From JAZOTK01 sp045534775 (GTDB lineage: Bacteria > Bacillota > Clostridia > RUG12999), in the NCBI GenBank assembly GCA_045534775.1, contig JAZSKI010000049.1, positions 35,235-99,234 of the forward strand: a stretch of 64,000 nucleotides of DNA, in the 5' to 3' direction. The notes under the pieces are model-generated. The model saw nothing but the letters and a program-made list of their open reading frames with translations. It was not told the origin of the DNA and searched no databases. Shown here in pieces: positions 1-7,135 of the stretch. Every line of letters starts with the position of its first letter. Position 1 is the stretch's first letter. Made by a program: the position numbers and the translations under genes.

Positions 1-144
1 TGACTTTATATCGGCAAAATGCTTGTTTTCCACCTCGCCCGTAGTACGACTTACACACATAAGCCTCGAAGCATCACGCTGTTTAAGCGGTGTTTGTGCT
101 ATCAGCTCCTGAGGAAGCTCGTAATCAAAAATTTCTAATTTCAT
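1..144 (-). CDS. queA: QueA, tRNA preQ1 ribosyltransferase-isomerase (5' part only)
   Basis: The reverse strand encodes the first 48 residues of a protein starting MKLEIFDYELPQELIAQTP and continuing with an RDASRLM stretch. This matches the N-terminus of S-adenosylmethionine:tRNA ribosyltransferase-isomerase, which makes epoxyqueuosine in the tRNA wobble base. The rest lies outside the window. The ATG (142-144) overlaps the TGA of rqcH (141-143) as ATGA, so the two genes are probably translationally coupled. The identification rests only on this short but characteristic N-terminus. Confidence 0.85.
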   Translation of the reverse strand, partial: MKLEIFDYELPQELIAQTPLKQRDASRLMCVSRTTGEVENKHFADIKS

Positions 145-1889
145 TTCATCATCCCATTAATTTTATTTTCATCAGGTGTAATATATACCGTTTTATAATC
201 CGTATATATTACCATACCCGGTTTTGCTCCCGATGGTTTTTTTACATATTTTATTGTGGTATAATCCACCGGCACATTCCCCGATTTTCTTGCCCTTGAA
301 TGATAGGCGGCAAGAGCCGCCGCTTCCTCTATGGTAGTATCGGGGACGCTTTTTTTATCCGTTATAATAACCGTATGAGAGCCGGGAATGTTTTTGGTAT
401 GGAACCAAATGTCGTGGTTTTTAGCTATTTTCAGGGTCAGATTGTCATTTTGCCTGTTGTTTCTGCCAACTAAAATTTCAAACCCGTCACTGCTTATATA
501 TCTGTCGGGCATAGACGGCTTTTCCTTTTTGCCTTTACCTTTATTTTTAATCCTGATATAGCCTTCTTCCTCCAGCTCAATTTTTATTTCGCCCAGCACC
601 TTGACATCCTCGCAATTTTCAAGGTTGCACAAAACCGTTTCAAGATATTCAATATCCGCAAGTGATTGTTTCAGCTGGACTGCCGCCGCCTGAGCCGTAC
701 TTTTAAGTTTATTATATTTCCCGTAATATTTCTGCGCATTTTCCGAAGGAGTAAGCTCGCCTTCGAGGGGTATTTCTACAATTTTCCCTTCATCAAAATA
801 ATTTTCCAGCACAGCTCTTTTATCGCCCTTTTGAATGCGGTAAATATTTGCCGTTATTAAATCACCGCAAAATCTGTAATAATCGCACTTATCCGCTTCA
901 TCTACAGCTTGCTGCTGTAAAACAGCCTTCTTTCTGCAGCGTTGAAGTAAATTTGTAACAGTTTTAATTGTATCGGCACTTTTTTGTGCAAATCTGCTGC
1001 GGCGTTCACGCTCGCCGTAAAAGCTGTCGGGATATACTGCAAGTAGAGGTATTTTCTCAATTTTACCGTATTGTGTAAGCTCAATTGCTGAAAAATCAAG
1101 AGGTTTGCCCGTATCGTCAAACACTACAGACGGAGTGAAGCATCCGTCCCTGATTTTCTCAAATTCCTTTAAAATTTCTTCAGCAATTTTCAGAACCTGC
1201 GTTCGCGATACCTCCATATAAGCTATGTCCGTTATGCCACAGCCGCGATAGACAAATTCTCTTGCAACAGCAGGAGAAATTCCACCGAATTTTTCCAATA
1301 TATATTTATCGGTTTTCTTCTCGTTGGGGCAATCAAAAAGTGTTTCCGTTATCTCCTCTGCCGAAATCTCAAAAGGTGAAAGCTTTTCCTGAGCAGGAGG
1401 ATTTTCATATTCAATCCCCGGCAAAACCATTCTTACGGAGCTGACAGAAGCATCTACCCTGCGCACACAGTCAACTACTCTTCCTTCACTATTTACGAGA
1501 ATTATGTTGCTGTGTCTGCCCATTATCTCTGTAACAAACCTGAAAACTGTTATATCTCCAAGCTCGGTGCGGTTTTCTATCTCAAATTCTATTATGCGTT
1601 CTATCCCCAGTTGCTTTATATTTATAATTTTTCCGCCAAGAAGATGCTTTCTCATAAGCATACAAAAAGTCGGTGGGGTCAGCGGATTTTCTCTTGCAAC
1701 AGATGTCAGATGTACTCTCGGAATTGAGGGATTGCAGCTGAAAAACACTTTATAATTATTCCCCTGTGACCTTACTGCCATAACAACGCTGTCGCTGTCG
1801 GGCATATAAATTTTATCGACTCTGCCACCCGTAAGAAGGTTGCAAAGCTCGTGGGTAATACAACCTACCGTTATTCCGTCAAATGCCAT
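141..1889 (-). CDS. rqcH: RqcH/FbpA-type NFACT protein (ribosome-associated quality control)
   Basis: A 582-residue NFACT-family protein, the usual size for Firmicute RqcH/YloA. Visible parts are an NFACT-N domain (about 1-270, with the family signature EIMGRHSNIILVN), a long helical coiled-coil middle (about 290-430) and a C-terminal NFACT-R domain (about 455-560, with VGRNNRQNDNL and HDIWFHTKNIPGSH). Known homologues bind split 50S subunits carrying peptidyl-tRNA and recruit tRNA-Ala to add C-terminal alanine tails; older names call it a fibronectin-binding protein. I chose the ATG at 1889 rather than 1901 because a GGAGG lies 5 nt upstream of it and would be inside the longer ORF. It is followed by queA with a 4-nt overlap. 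Confidence 0.93.
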   Translation of the reverse strand: MAFDGITVGCITHELCNLLTGGRVDKIYMPDSDSVVMAVRSQGNNYKVFFSCNPSIPRVHLTSVARENPLTPPTFCMLMRKHLLGGKIINIKQLGIERIIEFEIENRTELGDITVFRFVTEIMGRHSNIILVNSEGRVVDCVRRVDASVSSVRMVLPGIEYENPPAQEKLSPFEISAEEITETLFDCPNEKKTDKYILEKFGGISPAVAREFVYRGCGITDIAYMEVSRTQVLKIAEEILKEFEKIRDGCFTPSVVFDDTGKPLDFSAIELTQYGKIEKIPLLAVYPDSFYGERERRSRFAQKSADTIKTVTNLLQRCRKKAVLQQQAVDEADKCDYYRFCGDLITANIYRIQKGDKRAVLENYFDEGKIVEIPLEGELTPSENAQKYYGKYNKLKSTAQAAAVQLKQSLADIEYLETVLCNLENCEDVKVLGEIKIELEEEGYIRIKNKGKGKKEKPSMPDRYISSDGFEILVGRNNRQNDNLTLKIAKNHDIWFHTKNIPGSHTVIITDKKSVPDTTIEEAAALAAYHSRARKSGNVPVDYTTIKYVKKPSGAKPGMVIYTDYKTVYITPDENKINGMMK

Positions 1890-1943
1890 TTCATCCTCCA
1901 TTCTGCCACCGTAAACGGCGGCATATTGTGTCCTTGAACACTT

Positions 1944-2141
1944 TTAGATAACTATCTCGGGCTGGTCTTTTGATGTTTCAACAGCACCGTTAATAAGTAC
2001 AAAATCCGGATTTGTCTTTACTACCGGCATTTCAGGCTCTGTTGCCGCGCCTCTCCATTAAGATGCCTCCTCGCTTTGAGGGTCAGAAACAACCGGAATC
2101 ACAAAATCGCCGTTTTCTCTGCATTTAAGAATACGTTTCAT
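1944..2141 (-). pseudogene. Small ORF interrupted by one in-frame TAA
   Basis: On the reverse strand an ATG at 2141 opens a frame reading MKRILKCRENGDFVIPVVSD..., stopped by TAA at 2058-2060. The same frame then continues without further stops for 37 codons (ending NGAVETSKDQPEIVI) to a TAA at 1944-1946. The two halves together would make a protein of about 64 residues. No strong ribosome binding site precedes the ATG. I do not recognise the product. It could be a decayed gene, two tiny ORFs or chance; the protein-like composition on both sides of the stop favours decay. Confidence 0.35.
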
Positions 2142-2213
2142 TTATGCCATCTCGAAAATAATAATATTTATTATATGATTTTGTAAAGTTAGGGACAAAA
2201 TTTTTTGATCCTT

Positions 2214-2347
2214 TTAAAGGCTTCCCCTCGAGGGGAAGCTGTCACGAAGTGACTGATGAGGTGTAGCTTGCAAGCAATAGTTGTTTCATTTTCACCTCAT
2301 CCGAGTTGCTTCGCAACCCACCTTCCCCTCAAGGGGAAGGCTTTTAT
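2214..2347. mobile_element. MITE-like palindromic repeat element
   Basis: A noncoding element of about 134 bp with inverted ends: the left end has an exact 18-bp palindrome (2221-2238, CTTCCCCTCGAGGGGAAG) and the right end has its near copy (2321-2340). Inside, GATGAGGTG (2255-2263) is complementary to CACCTCATC (2293-2301), and two small hairpins (GTCACGAAGTGAC and GTTGCTTCGCAAC) flank this pairing. The whole unit could fold into a multi-armed cruciform. It has no ORF. The shape is that of a miniature inverted-repeat element, and similar CCTTCCCC...GGGGAAGG units are familiar from gut Clostridia genomes. Confidence 0.65.
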
Positions 2348-2392
2348 CCCTTACATATCAAAGTTTAGAATTCGCGAACGATTTAGATGCCG

Positions 2393-2833
2393 TCAAAAAT
2401 GTGCCTCATAATAATAAAAGTTATCTCTGATTTTTTCTGTGTAATATCTGTTATACTGATAATCAGTTGAATATCCTTCCCCATCTTTTTTCAGTAAATC
2501 CGTATCACAATACATTGTTCCGCACCAAATTGCCTTTGGCAAATTGTCTTCCGTATAATAGAAACCATAATCATGTGATGATGGAGCAATACCAAAGCCT
2601 CCACAATAAAAATCAATTCCCTCTTCTGCAATGTCAACAGACTCAATTCTGCTTAAATTCAAAGAATCGGAGAAATCTTGTTCAACAACATCAGAAAGTA
2701 ATAGTTCATAATTTTCATTCACAAGTATAAAAATTTCTTCTTTTGCATCTTTATCAAAAAAGACTTTTTTAAATAAGAATGTAATGACTATGACTAAAAG
2801 TATTGATAATATAATTTTAATTGGTTTTTTCAT
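2393..2833 (-). CDS. Membrane-anchored protein of unknown function (GFYYTEDN type)
   Basis: A 146-residue protein with one N-terminal membrane segment (about residues 6-22, IKIILSILLVIVITFLF) and no lipobox cysteine, so it is probably anchored with an extracytoplasmic C-terminal domain. The domain is rich in aromatic residues, with motifs DFYCGGFG (about 75-82), YGFYYTEDN (about 89-97) and a terminal RDNFYYYEAHF. I recall short proteins of this pattern as conserved hypotheticals in Clostridia, without a known function. Its ATG directly follows the stop of the four-helix-bundle gene with no gap, so the two are probably co-transcribed. Confidence 0.7.
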   Translation of the reverse strand: MKKPIKIILSILLVIVITFLFKKVFFDKDAKEEIFILVNENYELLLSDVVEQDFSDSLNLSRIESVDIAEEGIDFYCGGFGIAPSSHDYGFYYTEDNLPKAIWCGTMYCDTDLLKKDGEGYSTDYQYNRYYTEKIRDNFYYYEAHF

Positions 2834-3214
2834 TTAATCGCCTTTACTTTGGTTTTCCTTTGCAGTATTTACTGACTTAACAAGCATCCGCCTGATGATG
2901 CCACATTCATTCAATAGTTCCTTTGAAACCACTTCCGTTATGCAGTTTGAACCAACAAGCATTTCAATCCAATACTCAGTTTCTATACATTCTTTTGAGG
3001 CAATATGAAACTTGTTTATAAAATCAGCTTTGCTTGCTGCACAATTTGCTTCGTGTATATTCGCTCCAATCGATGTTGAGCTACAAATGATTTGATTTAT
3101 CAAAACACTTCTGCCTTTCTTCGAATCAATAGCATCGCAAACTGATATGATTTTAAGTGCAAGTTCTTTTGCTCTTTTGCGAAGTTCTGAGTCTTTCATA
3201 AATTTGTCCTTCAT
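2834..3214 (-). CDS. Four-helix-bundle protein (23S rRNA-intervening-sequence / S23 family)
   Basis: A 126-residue, almost fully helical protein with the family features KDSELRKRAKELALKI at the start, a central SSTSIGANIHEA and KECIETEYWIEML. This is the four-helix-bundle family first found encoded inside 23S rRNA intervening sequences and also scattered through genomes; the Avd accessory protein of diversity-generating retroelements has the same fold. No reverse transcriptase or rRNA is nearby, so its role here is unknown. A palindrome-rich region (3222-3357) lies directly upstream. Translation could start at M1 or at M6 (MKDSEL). Confidence 0.85.
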   Translation of the reverse strand: MKDKFMKDSELRKRAKELALKIISVCDAIDSKKGRSVLINQIICSSTSIGANIHEANCAASKADFINKFHIASKECIETEYWIEMLVGSNCITEVVSKELLNECGIIRRMLVKSVNTAKENQSKGD

Positions 3215-3221
3215 ATATGTC

Positions 3222-3357
3222 CAGTGAAGTTTTTGATTCTCAAAAGTGAAGTTAAGTTTGCCACTTCACCGCCAGGTGAAACTTCACTATCGCAAGATAT
3301 CTTCACTTGCCCACAAGGGCAAACTTAGTTAATAATTTCATCTCCAATGAAATTATT
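3222..3357. repeat. Dense palindrome array upstream of the four-helix-bundle gene
   Basis: About 135 bp of nested inverted repeats. AAGTTTGCC near 3254 can pair with GGCAAACTT near 3318. Between these arms are TTCACC-GCCA-GGTGAA, a CTTCACTATCGCAAGATATCTTCACT segment made of GTGAAG/CTTCAC words, and GCCC-ACAA-GGGC. A separate hairpin with exact 11-bp arms follows (AATAATTTCAT 3331-3341 / ATGAAATTATT 3347-3357). The word AGTGAAGTT or its complement recurs several times. There is no ORF. It could be a mobile repeat, a structured 5' leader for the minus-strand pair, or both. Confidence 0.6.
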
Positions 3358-3414
3358 ATATCATATTAAGCAAAAATTGTCAAGAAAATTGTATTTAAAT
3401 CCCATTTTGCATAC

Positions 3415-3443
3415 TTGACATATTTTACCGCAAGGTATATAAT
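3415..3443 (+). promoter_or_regulatory. Consensus sigma-A promoter for the GT2/DUF6056 pair
   Basis: TTGACA (3415-3420), a 17-nt spacer and TATAAT (3438-3443): an exact match to the housekeeping consensus. It lies 35 nt before the TTG start of the glycosyltransferase gene. Confidence 0.85.
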
Positions 3444-3477
3444 ATATATGTGAATAAATCGAAGGTGAGGGATAAAA

Positions 3478-4422
3478 TTGAAGCTTTCTCTGATTGTTCC
3501 CTGCTACAACGAGCAGGATAATGTTGATAAGCTCCTTGAAGCTTGCAATAATGCTTTTTTAAATAGAATAGAAGATTTTGAAATAGTCTTTGTGAACGAC
3601 GGCAGTATTGACGATACCCGAAACCGACTCAGAGCCATTTTTGCCGACAATAATAATATAAAAGTAATAAATCTGTCGAGGAATTTCGGCAAGGATTCTG
3701 CCATATATGCCGGTCTTTCCCACGCCTGCGGCGATTATGTATCCATAATTGACGCCGATTTACAGCAAAGTCCTGAGATTGTAGTCGAAATGGTGGATTT
3801 TCTGGACAAGAACCCCGATTATGACTGTATTGCCGCCTATCAGGATAAACGAATTGAAGGCAAAACTATGAGCTTTATGAAAAAGCTTTTCTACAAGCTC
3901 ATTAACCACGTCTGTGAGATACCCTTTAAATCAGGTGCCAGCGATTTTCGCACCTTCAGGAAAGCTATGGCTGACAGTATACTTCTGCTGAAGGAATATC
4001 ACAGATTTTCAAAAGGAATCTTCTCGTGGGTAGGCTTTAACACCTATTATATGCCTTACCGCGTGCAGGAACGCCACGCAGGCAAAACCGCCTGGAATTT
4101 CAGAAAGCTTCTGAAATACGCCTGGAACGGGTTTGTCTCCTTCACCACCTTCCCTCTGAAGCTTGCTACGATAATGGGCGGCATCTGTGCTTTTTGTGCT
4201 TTGGTTTACACCGTTGTTGTAATTATTCAAAAGCTCTGTTTCGGTATAAATGTCCCGGGCTTCCCCACCATCGTGGTGTTGATTTTGCTTATCGGCGGTC
4301 TCCAGCTCATAACCTTAGGCATAATCGGTGAATATATTGCTCATATATATATCGAAGGTAAGCATAGACCTATCTATATCATAAAGGAATATTTAACCTA
4401 TGACGAGGTGTCTGAAAAATGA
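3478..4422 (+). CDS. Polyprenyl-phosphate glycosyltransferase (GT2, GtrB/DPM1-like)
   Basis: A 314-residue family 2 glycosyltransferase. The N-terminal GT-A domain (about 1-210) has the nucleotide-binding start LSLIVPCYNEQDNV, FVNDGSIDDT and the metal-binding DADLQQSP motif. Two C-terminal membrane segments (about 228-255 and 265-290) are typical of GtrB/YkcC enzymes, which transfer a sugar from a nucleotide donor to undecaprenyl phosphate on the inner membrane face. The start is TTG (3478-3480), placed 7 nt after AGGTGAGG. Its stop overlaps the next gene by 4 nt. The pairing suggests that the lipid-linked sugar is used by the DUF6056 protein. The sugar is unknown. Confidence 0.87.
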   Translation: MKLSLIVPCYNEQDNVDKLLEACNNAFLNRIEDFEIVFVNDGSIDDTRNRLRAIFADNNNIKVINLSRNFGKDSAIYAGLSHACGDYVSIIDADLQQSPEIVVEMVDFLDKNPDYDCIAAYQDKRIEGKTMSFMKKLFYKLINHVCEIPFKSGASDFRTFRKAMADSILLLKEYHRFSKGIFSWVGFNTYYMPYRVQERHAGKTAWNFRKLLKYAWNGFVSFTTFPLKLATIMGGICAFCALVYTVVVIIQKLCFGINVPGFPTIVVLILLIGGLQLITLGIIGEYIAHIYIEGKHRPIYIIKEYLTYDEVSEK

Positions 4423-5723
4423 AGATAAACCAATCAAAAAACACTTTTTACATTATAAGCGGATTAATGTTTCTGCTTATGCTTTTATGTAATTTTCTGA
4501 CAGGAAAATATTGTGACGATTTCGCCTATTGCTACAGCTTTGCCACTAAAGAACGAATCGACAGCCTTTTTGATATTTTTCCATCCATCTACGCTCACGG
4601 AAACATTATGAACGGCAGAGCCGTTGCTCATTTTTTTGCACAGCTTTTTCTGATGCTTCCTCCCGCAATATTCAAAATAATCAATTCAGGTATGTTTGTA
4701 CTGCAGATAATTTTAATATATTTTATTGCCAAACCCGAAAAAGAGCATAACAACCTGATTTTTATGGGTGTCTTCGGTGCGGTGTGGTGCTTTGAACCTG
4801 CTTTCGGTCAGGTTAACCTCTGGCTTGACGGTGCCTGCAATTATTTATGGAGTATAGTTTTCGGGCTTATATTTATCTATCCTTTTATAAATTTATTTCT
4901 CTATGACAGAAAAATAAAAAACAAGCTTATAAAGGTGCTTTTCGTATTTACAGGCTTCATTGCCGGCGCGTATCTTGAAAATGCCTCCGCCGCCATAATT
5001 TTTGCGGCAATTCTCCTGCTTATATTGACAAAATTCCATAAAAAATACAAACTACCCATCTGCAGCATCCTTTCCGCAGTCGCTTCAATCACAGGCTACG
5101 CCACTATGCTTATGGCTCCCGGAACCGCTAAAAACAAAGCTGCCGAGCTTACTCTCCAAACTCTTAGAGTGAATTTTATGACTGCCCTTGAAATGATGAA
5201 TGAATTTCGTCCCCTTTTAATTGCTTTTACGGTATTGCTCGTCATAGCCGTTGCAATAAAAGCCGATAAAGATAAAATCCTGCTTTCGTCAGTTTTTGCA
5301 TTAACCTCGGTTTGTGCTAATTTTATTCTGACGGTTGCCAGCTATTATCCTGAGCGTTGCGCCTTTTGCAGTGCAGTATTCCTGACAGTTGCCGTTGCAA
5401 TTTTAACGGCACAGCTCTTTAAAACCGAGTACAAAATACCCGTTACCGCTATGGTATGGGTTATGCTTCTTATAACAAGCTATAATCTGATGCTCGGTAT
5501 AAATGACATATATGCCACAGAAAAACAACGCCGCGCAGGCGAGGAATATATTATGCTGTGCAAATCGCAAGGCATAACAGAGGTTGAACTGCCTTTAATT
5601 CAGGCAACAACCAAATACAGTCCCGCCTACGAAATTAAATATCTCGATACCGAGGACCCTACTACCTGGCCTAATTACAGTATGGCAAAATTTTACGAAA
5701 TTACATCAATTATAGGTCGTTAA
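4419..5723 (+). CDS. DUF6056-type polytopic membrane protein (probable lipid-linked sugar transferase)
   Basis: A 434-residue protein with about ten hydrophobic segments. The first extracytoplasmic loop contains YCDDFAYCYSF, and an acidic residue pair after the first membrane helix is typical of GT-C-fold glycosyltransferases. It resembles the DUF6056/GtrII-like family. Together with the upstream GtrB-like enzyme (4-nt ATGA overlap) it probably moves a polyprenyl-linked sugar onto a wall polymer outside the membrane. The membrane topology is visible in the sequence; the catalytic role is inferred from family and context. Confidence 0.7.
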   Translation: MKINQSKNTFYIISGLMFLLMLLCNFLTGKYCDDFAYCYSFATKERIDSLFDIFPSIYAHGNIMNGRAVAHFFAQLFLMLPPAIFKIINSGMFVLQIILIYFIAKPEKEHNNLIFMGVFGAVWCFEPAFGQVNLWLDGACNYLWSIVFGLIFIYPFINLFLYDRKIKNKLIKVLFVFTGFIAGAYLENASAAIIFAAILLLILTKFHKKYKLPICSILSAVASITGYATMLMAPGTAKNKAAELTLQTLRVNFMTALEMMNEFRPLLIAFTVLLVIAVAIKADKDKILLSSVFALTSVCANFILTVASYYPERCAFCSAVFLTVAVAILTAQLFKTEYKIPVTAMVWVMLLITSYNLMLGINDIYATEKQRRAGEEYIMLCKSQGITEVELPLIQATTKYSPAYEIKYLDTEDPTTWPNYSMAKFYEITSIIGR

Positions 5724-5765
5724 ATTATCAGATTATTAAAAATTTCATTTTTTTTTAAAAAACTA

Positions 5766-5794
5766 TTGATTTTTTAAAAAAACTGTGATATAAT
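5766..5794 (+). promoter_or_regulatory. rpsT promoter with extended -10
   Basis: TTGATT (5766-5771), a 17-nt spacer and TATAAT (5789-5794). The -10 box is preceded by TGA, giving the extended TGnTATAAT form. The start codon of rpsT is 36 nt downstream. Confidence 0.8.
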
Positions 5795-5829
5795 TATCAA
5801 TATATATTCTTATTTGCGAGGTGAAATCA

Positions 5830-6093
5830 ATGCCTAACATTAAATCAGCTAAAAAAAGAGTAAAAGTTATTCGCACAAAAACTCTTAACAATCAGATGGC
5901 AAAATCTGCTCTTAAGACATCTATTAAAAGATTTGAAGCCGCTGCAGTTGCAGGTGACAAGGCTACGGCAGAAACAAGCTACAGATTGGCTGTAAAGAAA
6001 ATTGACCAGGCTGTGGCAAAAGGTATTTTGCATCAGAATACAGCAGCGCGCAAGAAGTCAAAACTTACATTGGTATTAAATAAAGTAGGTTAA
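5830..6093 (+). CDS. rpsT: 30S ribosomal protein S20
   Basis: An 87-residue, strongly basic helical protein beginning MPNIKSAKKRVKVI and ending with the conserved HQNTAARKKSKLT segment, which identifies ribosomal protein S20 of the 30S body. I use the ATG at 5830; an earlier in-frame start at 5821 is a GTG inside the ribosome binding site (GAGGTGA). The gene has its own extended -10 promoter and stands alone, followed by two hairpins. Confidence 0.97.
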   Translation: MPNIKSAKKRVKVIRTKTLNNQMAKSALKTSIKRFEAAAVAGDKATAETSYRLAVKKIDQAVAKGILHQNTAARKKSKLTLVLNKVG

Positions 6094-6109
6094 TTTTGCA
6101 TTTTTAATA

Positions 6110-6133
6110 CACGCAGTGCATCAGCACTGCGTG
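6110..6133 (+). terminator. GC-rich hairpin downstream of rpsT
   Basis: CACGCAGTGC (6110-6119) pairs exactly with GCACTGCGTG (6124-6133) around a 4-nt loop. Only a broken T tract follows, so it may pause or stabilise the transcript rather than terminate it alone. Confidence 0.5.
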
Positions 6134-6162
6134 GTTAATTTGGTTAATTGAATAATTACAGG

Positions 6163-6190
6163 AAAGATTACCGTTTGAAGTAATCTTTTT
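6163..6190 (+). terminator. Rho-independent terminator of rpsT
   Basis: AAAGATTAC (6163-6171) pairs with GTAATCTTT (6180-6188) around an 8-nt loop and runs into a 7-T tract. It is the main terminator for rpsT. Confidence 0.8.
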
Positions 6191-6200
6191 TTCTGCCCAA

Positions 6201-6248
6201 AAACCGTAAAAGAGTCCGCATAAATTCACGCGAACTCTTTTACGGTTT
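6201..6248 (-). terminator. Terminator of the DUF378 gene
   Basis: AAACCGTAAAAGAGT and ACTCTTTTACGGTTT form a long stem (6201-6248) that touches the stop codon of the DUF378 gene and separates it from the convergent rpsT. Both flanks are A/T rich, so it may work in either direction. Confidence 0.7.
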
Positions 6249-6457
6249 CATCTGTTTTCGTCTGAAACGAATTTCTTATCTTTGAATAATATGGTAATTG
6301 ACCACAATCCCGCAAGGGCAACAACAGTATAAATTATTCTGCTGATAACCGCGAGCTGACCGCCAAAAAGCCAGCCTATGGCATCTATACCGAAAATTCC
6401 TATGCTTCCCCAATTAAGAGCGCCTACTATTACCAAAATAAGTGCCAAATTGTCCAT
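6248..6457 (-). CDS. DUF378 family small membrane protein
   Basis: A 69-residue protein with two membrane segments (about 4-22 and 33-58) and the motif VGALNWGSIGIFGIDAI, characteristic of DUF378 (YuzA-like) proteins. The function is unknown. A GGAGG lies 9 nt before the ATG. Just upstream is a perfect 15-bp hairpin (6476-6512), and beyond that the 6S RNA gene on the same strand, so expression probably depends on readthrough or on a promoter I cannot identify. Confidence 0.85.
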   Translation of the reverse strand: MDNLALILVIVGALNWGSIGIFGIDAIGWLFGGQLAVISRIIYTVVALAGLWSITILFKDKKFVSDENR

Positions 6458-6475
6458 TTTTATTTGCCTCCAAAC

Positions 6476-6512
6476 AGTAAATGCAGAGCAAATTTAATGC
6501 TCTGCATTTACT
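6476..6512 (-). terminator. 15-bp perfect hairpin between 6S RNA and DUF378
   Basis: AGTAAATGCAGAGCA (6476-6490) and TGCTCTGCATTTACT (6498-6512) are exact inverted repeats around a 7-nt loop. On the minus strand the stem is followed by only a short T run (CTGTTTGG) and then the GGAGG of the DUF378 gene. It may be the 3' terminator of the 6S transcript or a stability or attenuation element for DUF378. Confidence 0.5.
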
Positions 6513-6544
6513 ATTTGTATATTTACCTGAAATTATACATAATA

Positions 6545-6746
6545 AAACCCGCAATGCCGTAAAATGAGTTCACCAAAACCTGCCTCAGCAGGTGGGTATT
6601 TCCTGATTGCTTTATAAGTCCCCTGGCGTATCCGAAGATACGGGGGCATTTACGCCACATTCAGAGAGCCAATTCCCTTATAAAAAATGTTGGTTTAGGT
6701 AATACTGTATTCACGAACATTGCAGGCAATTTAAACTGCTCTATCA
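6545..6746 (-). ncRNA. ssrS: 6S RNA
   Basis: On the minus strand, CCTGCAATG (6718-6726) pairs with CATTGCGGG (6548-6556) to close a long rod. The 5' side carries ACCTAAACCAACATTTTTTATAAGGGA, a conserved clostridial 6S pattern. The terminal loop is GTATC-TTCG-GATAC flanked by CCCC/GGGG, and the 3' side of the central bubble holds the small hairpin ACCTGCTGAGGCAGGT. This is the 6S architecture that mimics an open promoter and binds sigma-A RNA polymerase. The 5' end is set from the promoter at 6753-6781; the 3' end is approximate, in the run TTTTAT after the closing stem. Confidence 0.82.
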
Positions 6747-6752
6747 ATACTT

Positions 6753-6781
6753 ATTGTATCATATTCCGAAGAAAATATCAA
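6753..6781 (-). promoter_or_regulatory. Promoter of 6S RNA
   Basis: Read on the minus strand: TTGATA (6776-6781), a 17-nt spacer and TACAAT (6753-6758), a good sigma-A match placed to start transcription near 6746. Confidence 0.75.
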
Positions 6782-6801
6782 TAGTTTCGCAATAAAAATT
6801 T

Positions 6802-7107
6802 TTATTCTTCCTCGAAGTCATATACGTCTTTGTTGTTTTCTTTGAAAATTCCATAGACATTGTCTAATAAAATCTCATCAACAACTGTTACAAGGGAATC
6901 ATCGTCTTCGGTTTCTCCCAATTCCAGCTTCATGATTACAACTCCGCTGTCCTCGTCCTCTACAGGTACCATTACGAAATAGCAATCGCCTTCATAATCC
7001 ACCTTATCGAGGATTTCAAAATCAACCTCGTTACCGTCTTCATCTACCAGGGTGTAAGGACCGTCATCCTCTTCTTCAATATTTATGTTTTCTCTTTCAT
7101 CTGCCAT
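6802..7107 (-). CDS. DUF1292 family acidic protein (YrzB-like)
   Basis: A 101-residue, very acidic protein with the family pattern YTLVDEDGNEVDFEILD near the N-terminus and YFVMVPVED in the middle, typical of DUF1292 (YrzB). It sits directly downstream of ruvX, as in the widespread Firmicute yrzL-yrrK-yrzB cluster; the ireB/yrzL partner is not adjacent here. The function is unknown. AGGAAAAG precedes the ATG. Confidence 0.88.
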   Translation of the reverse strand: MADERENINIEEEDDGPYTLVDEDGNEVDFEILDKVDYEGDCYFVMVPVEDEDSGVVIMKLELGETEDDDSLVTVVDEILLDNVYGIFKENNKDVYDFEEE

Positions 7108-7135
7108 TTTTCTTTTCCTGCCTTTCTTTTAAAAT

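Noticed and set aside
2834..3357. Diversity-generating retroelement
   Set aside because: The four-helix-bundle protein resembles Avd in fold, but there is no reverse transcriptase or template/variable repeat pair nearby.
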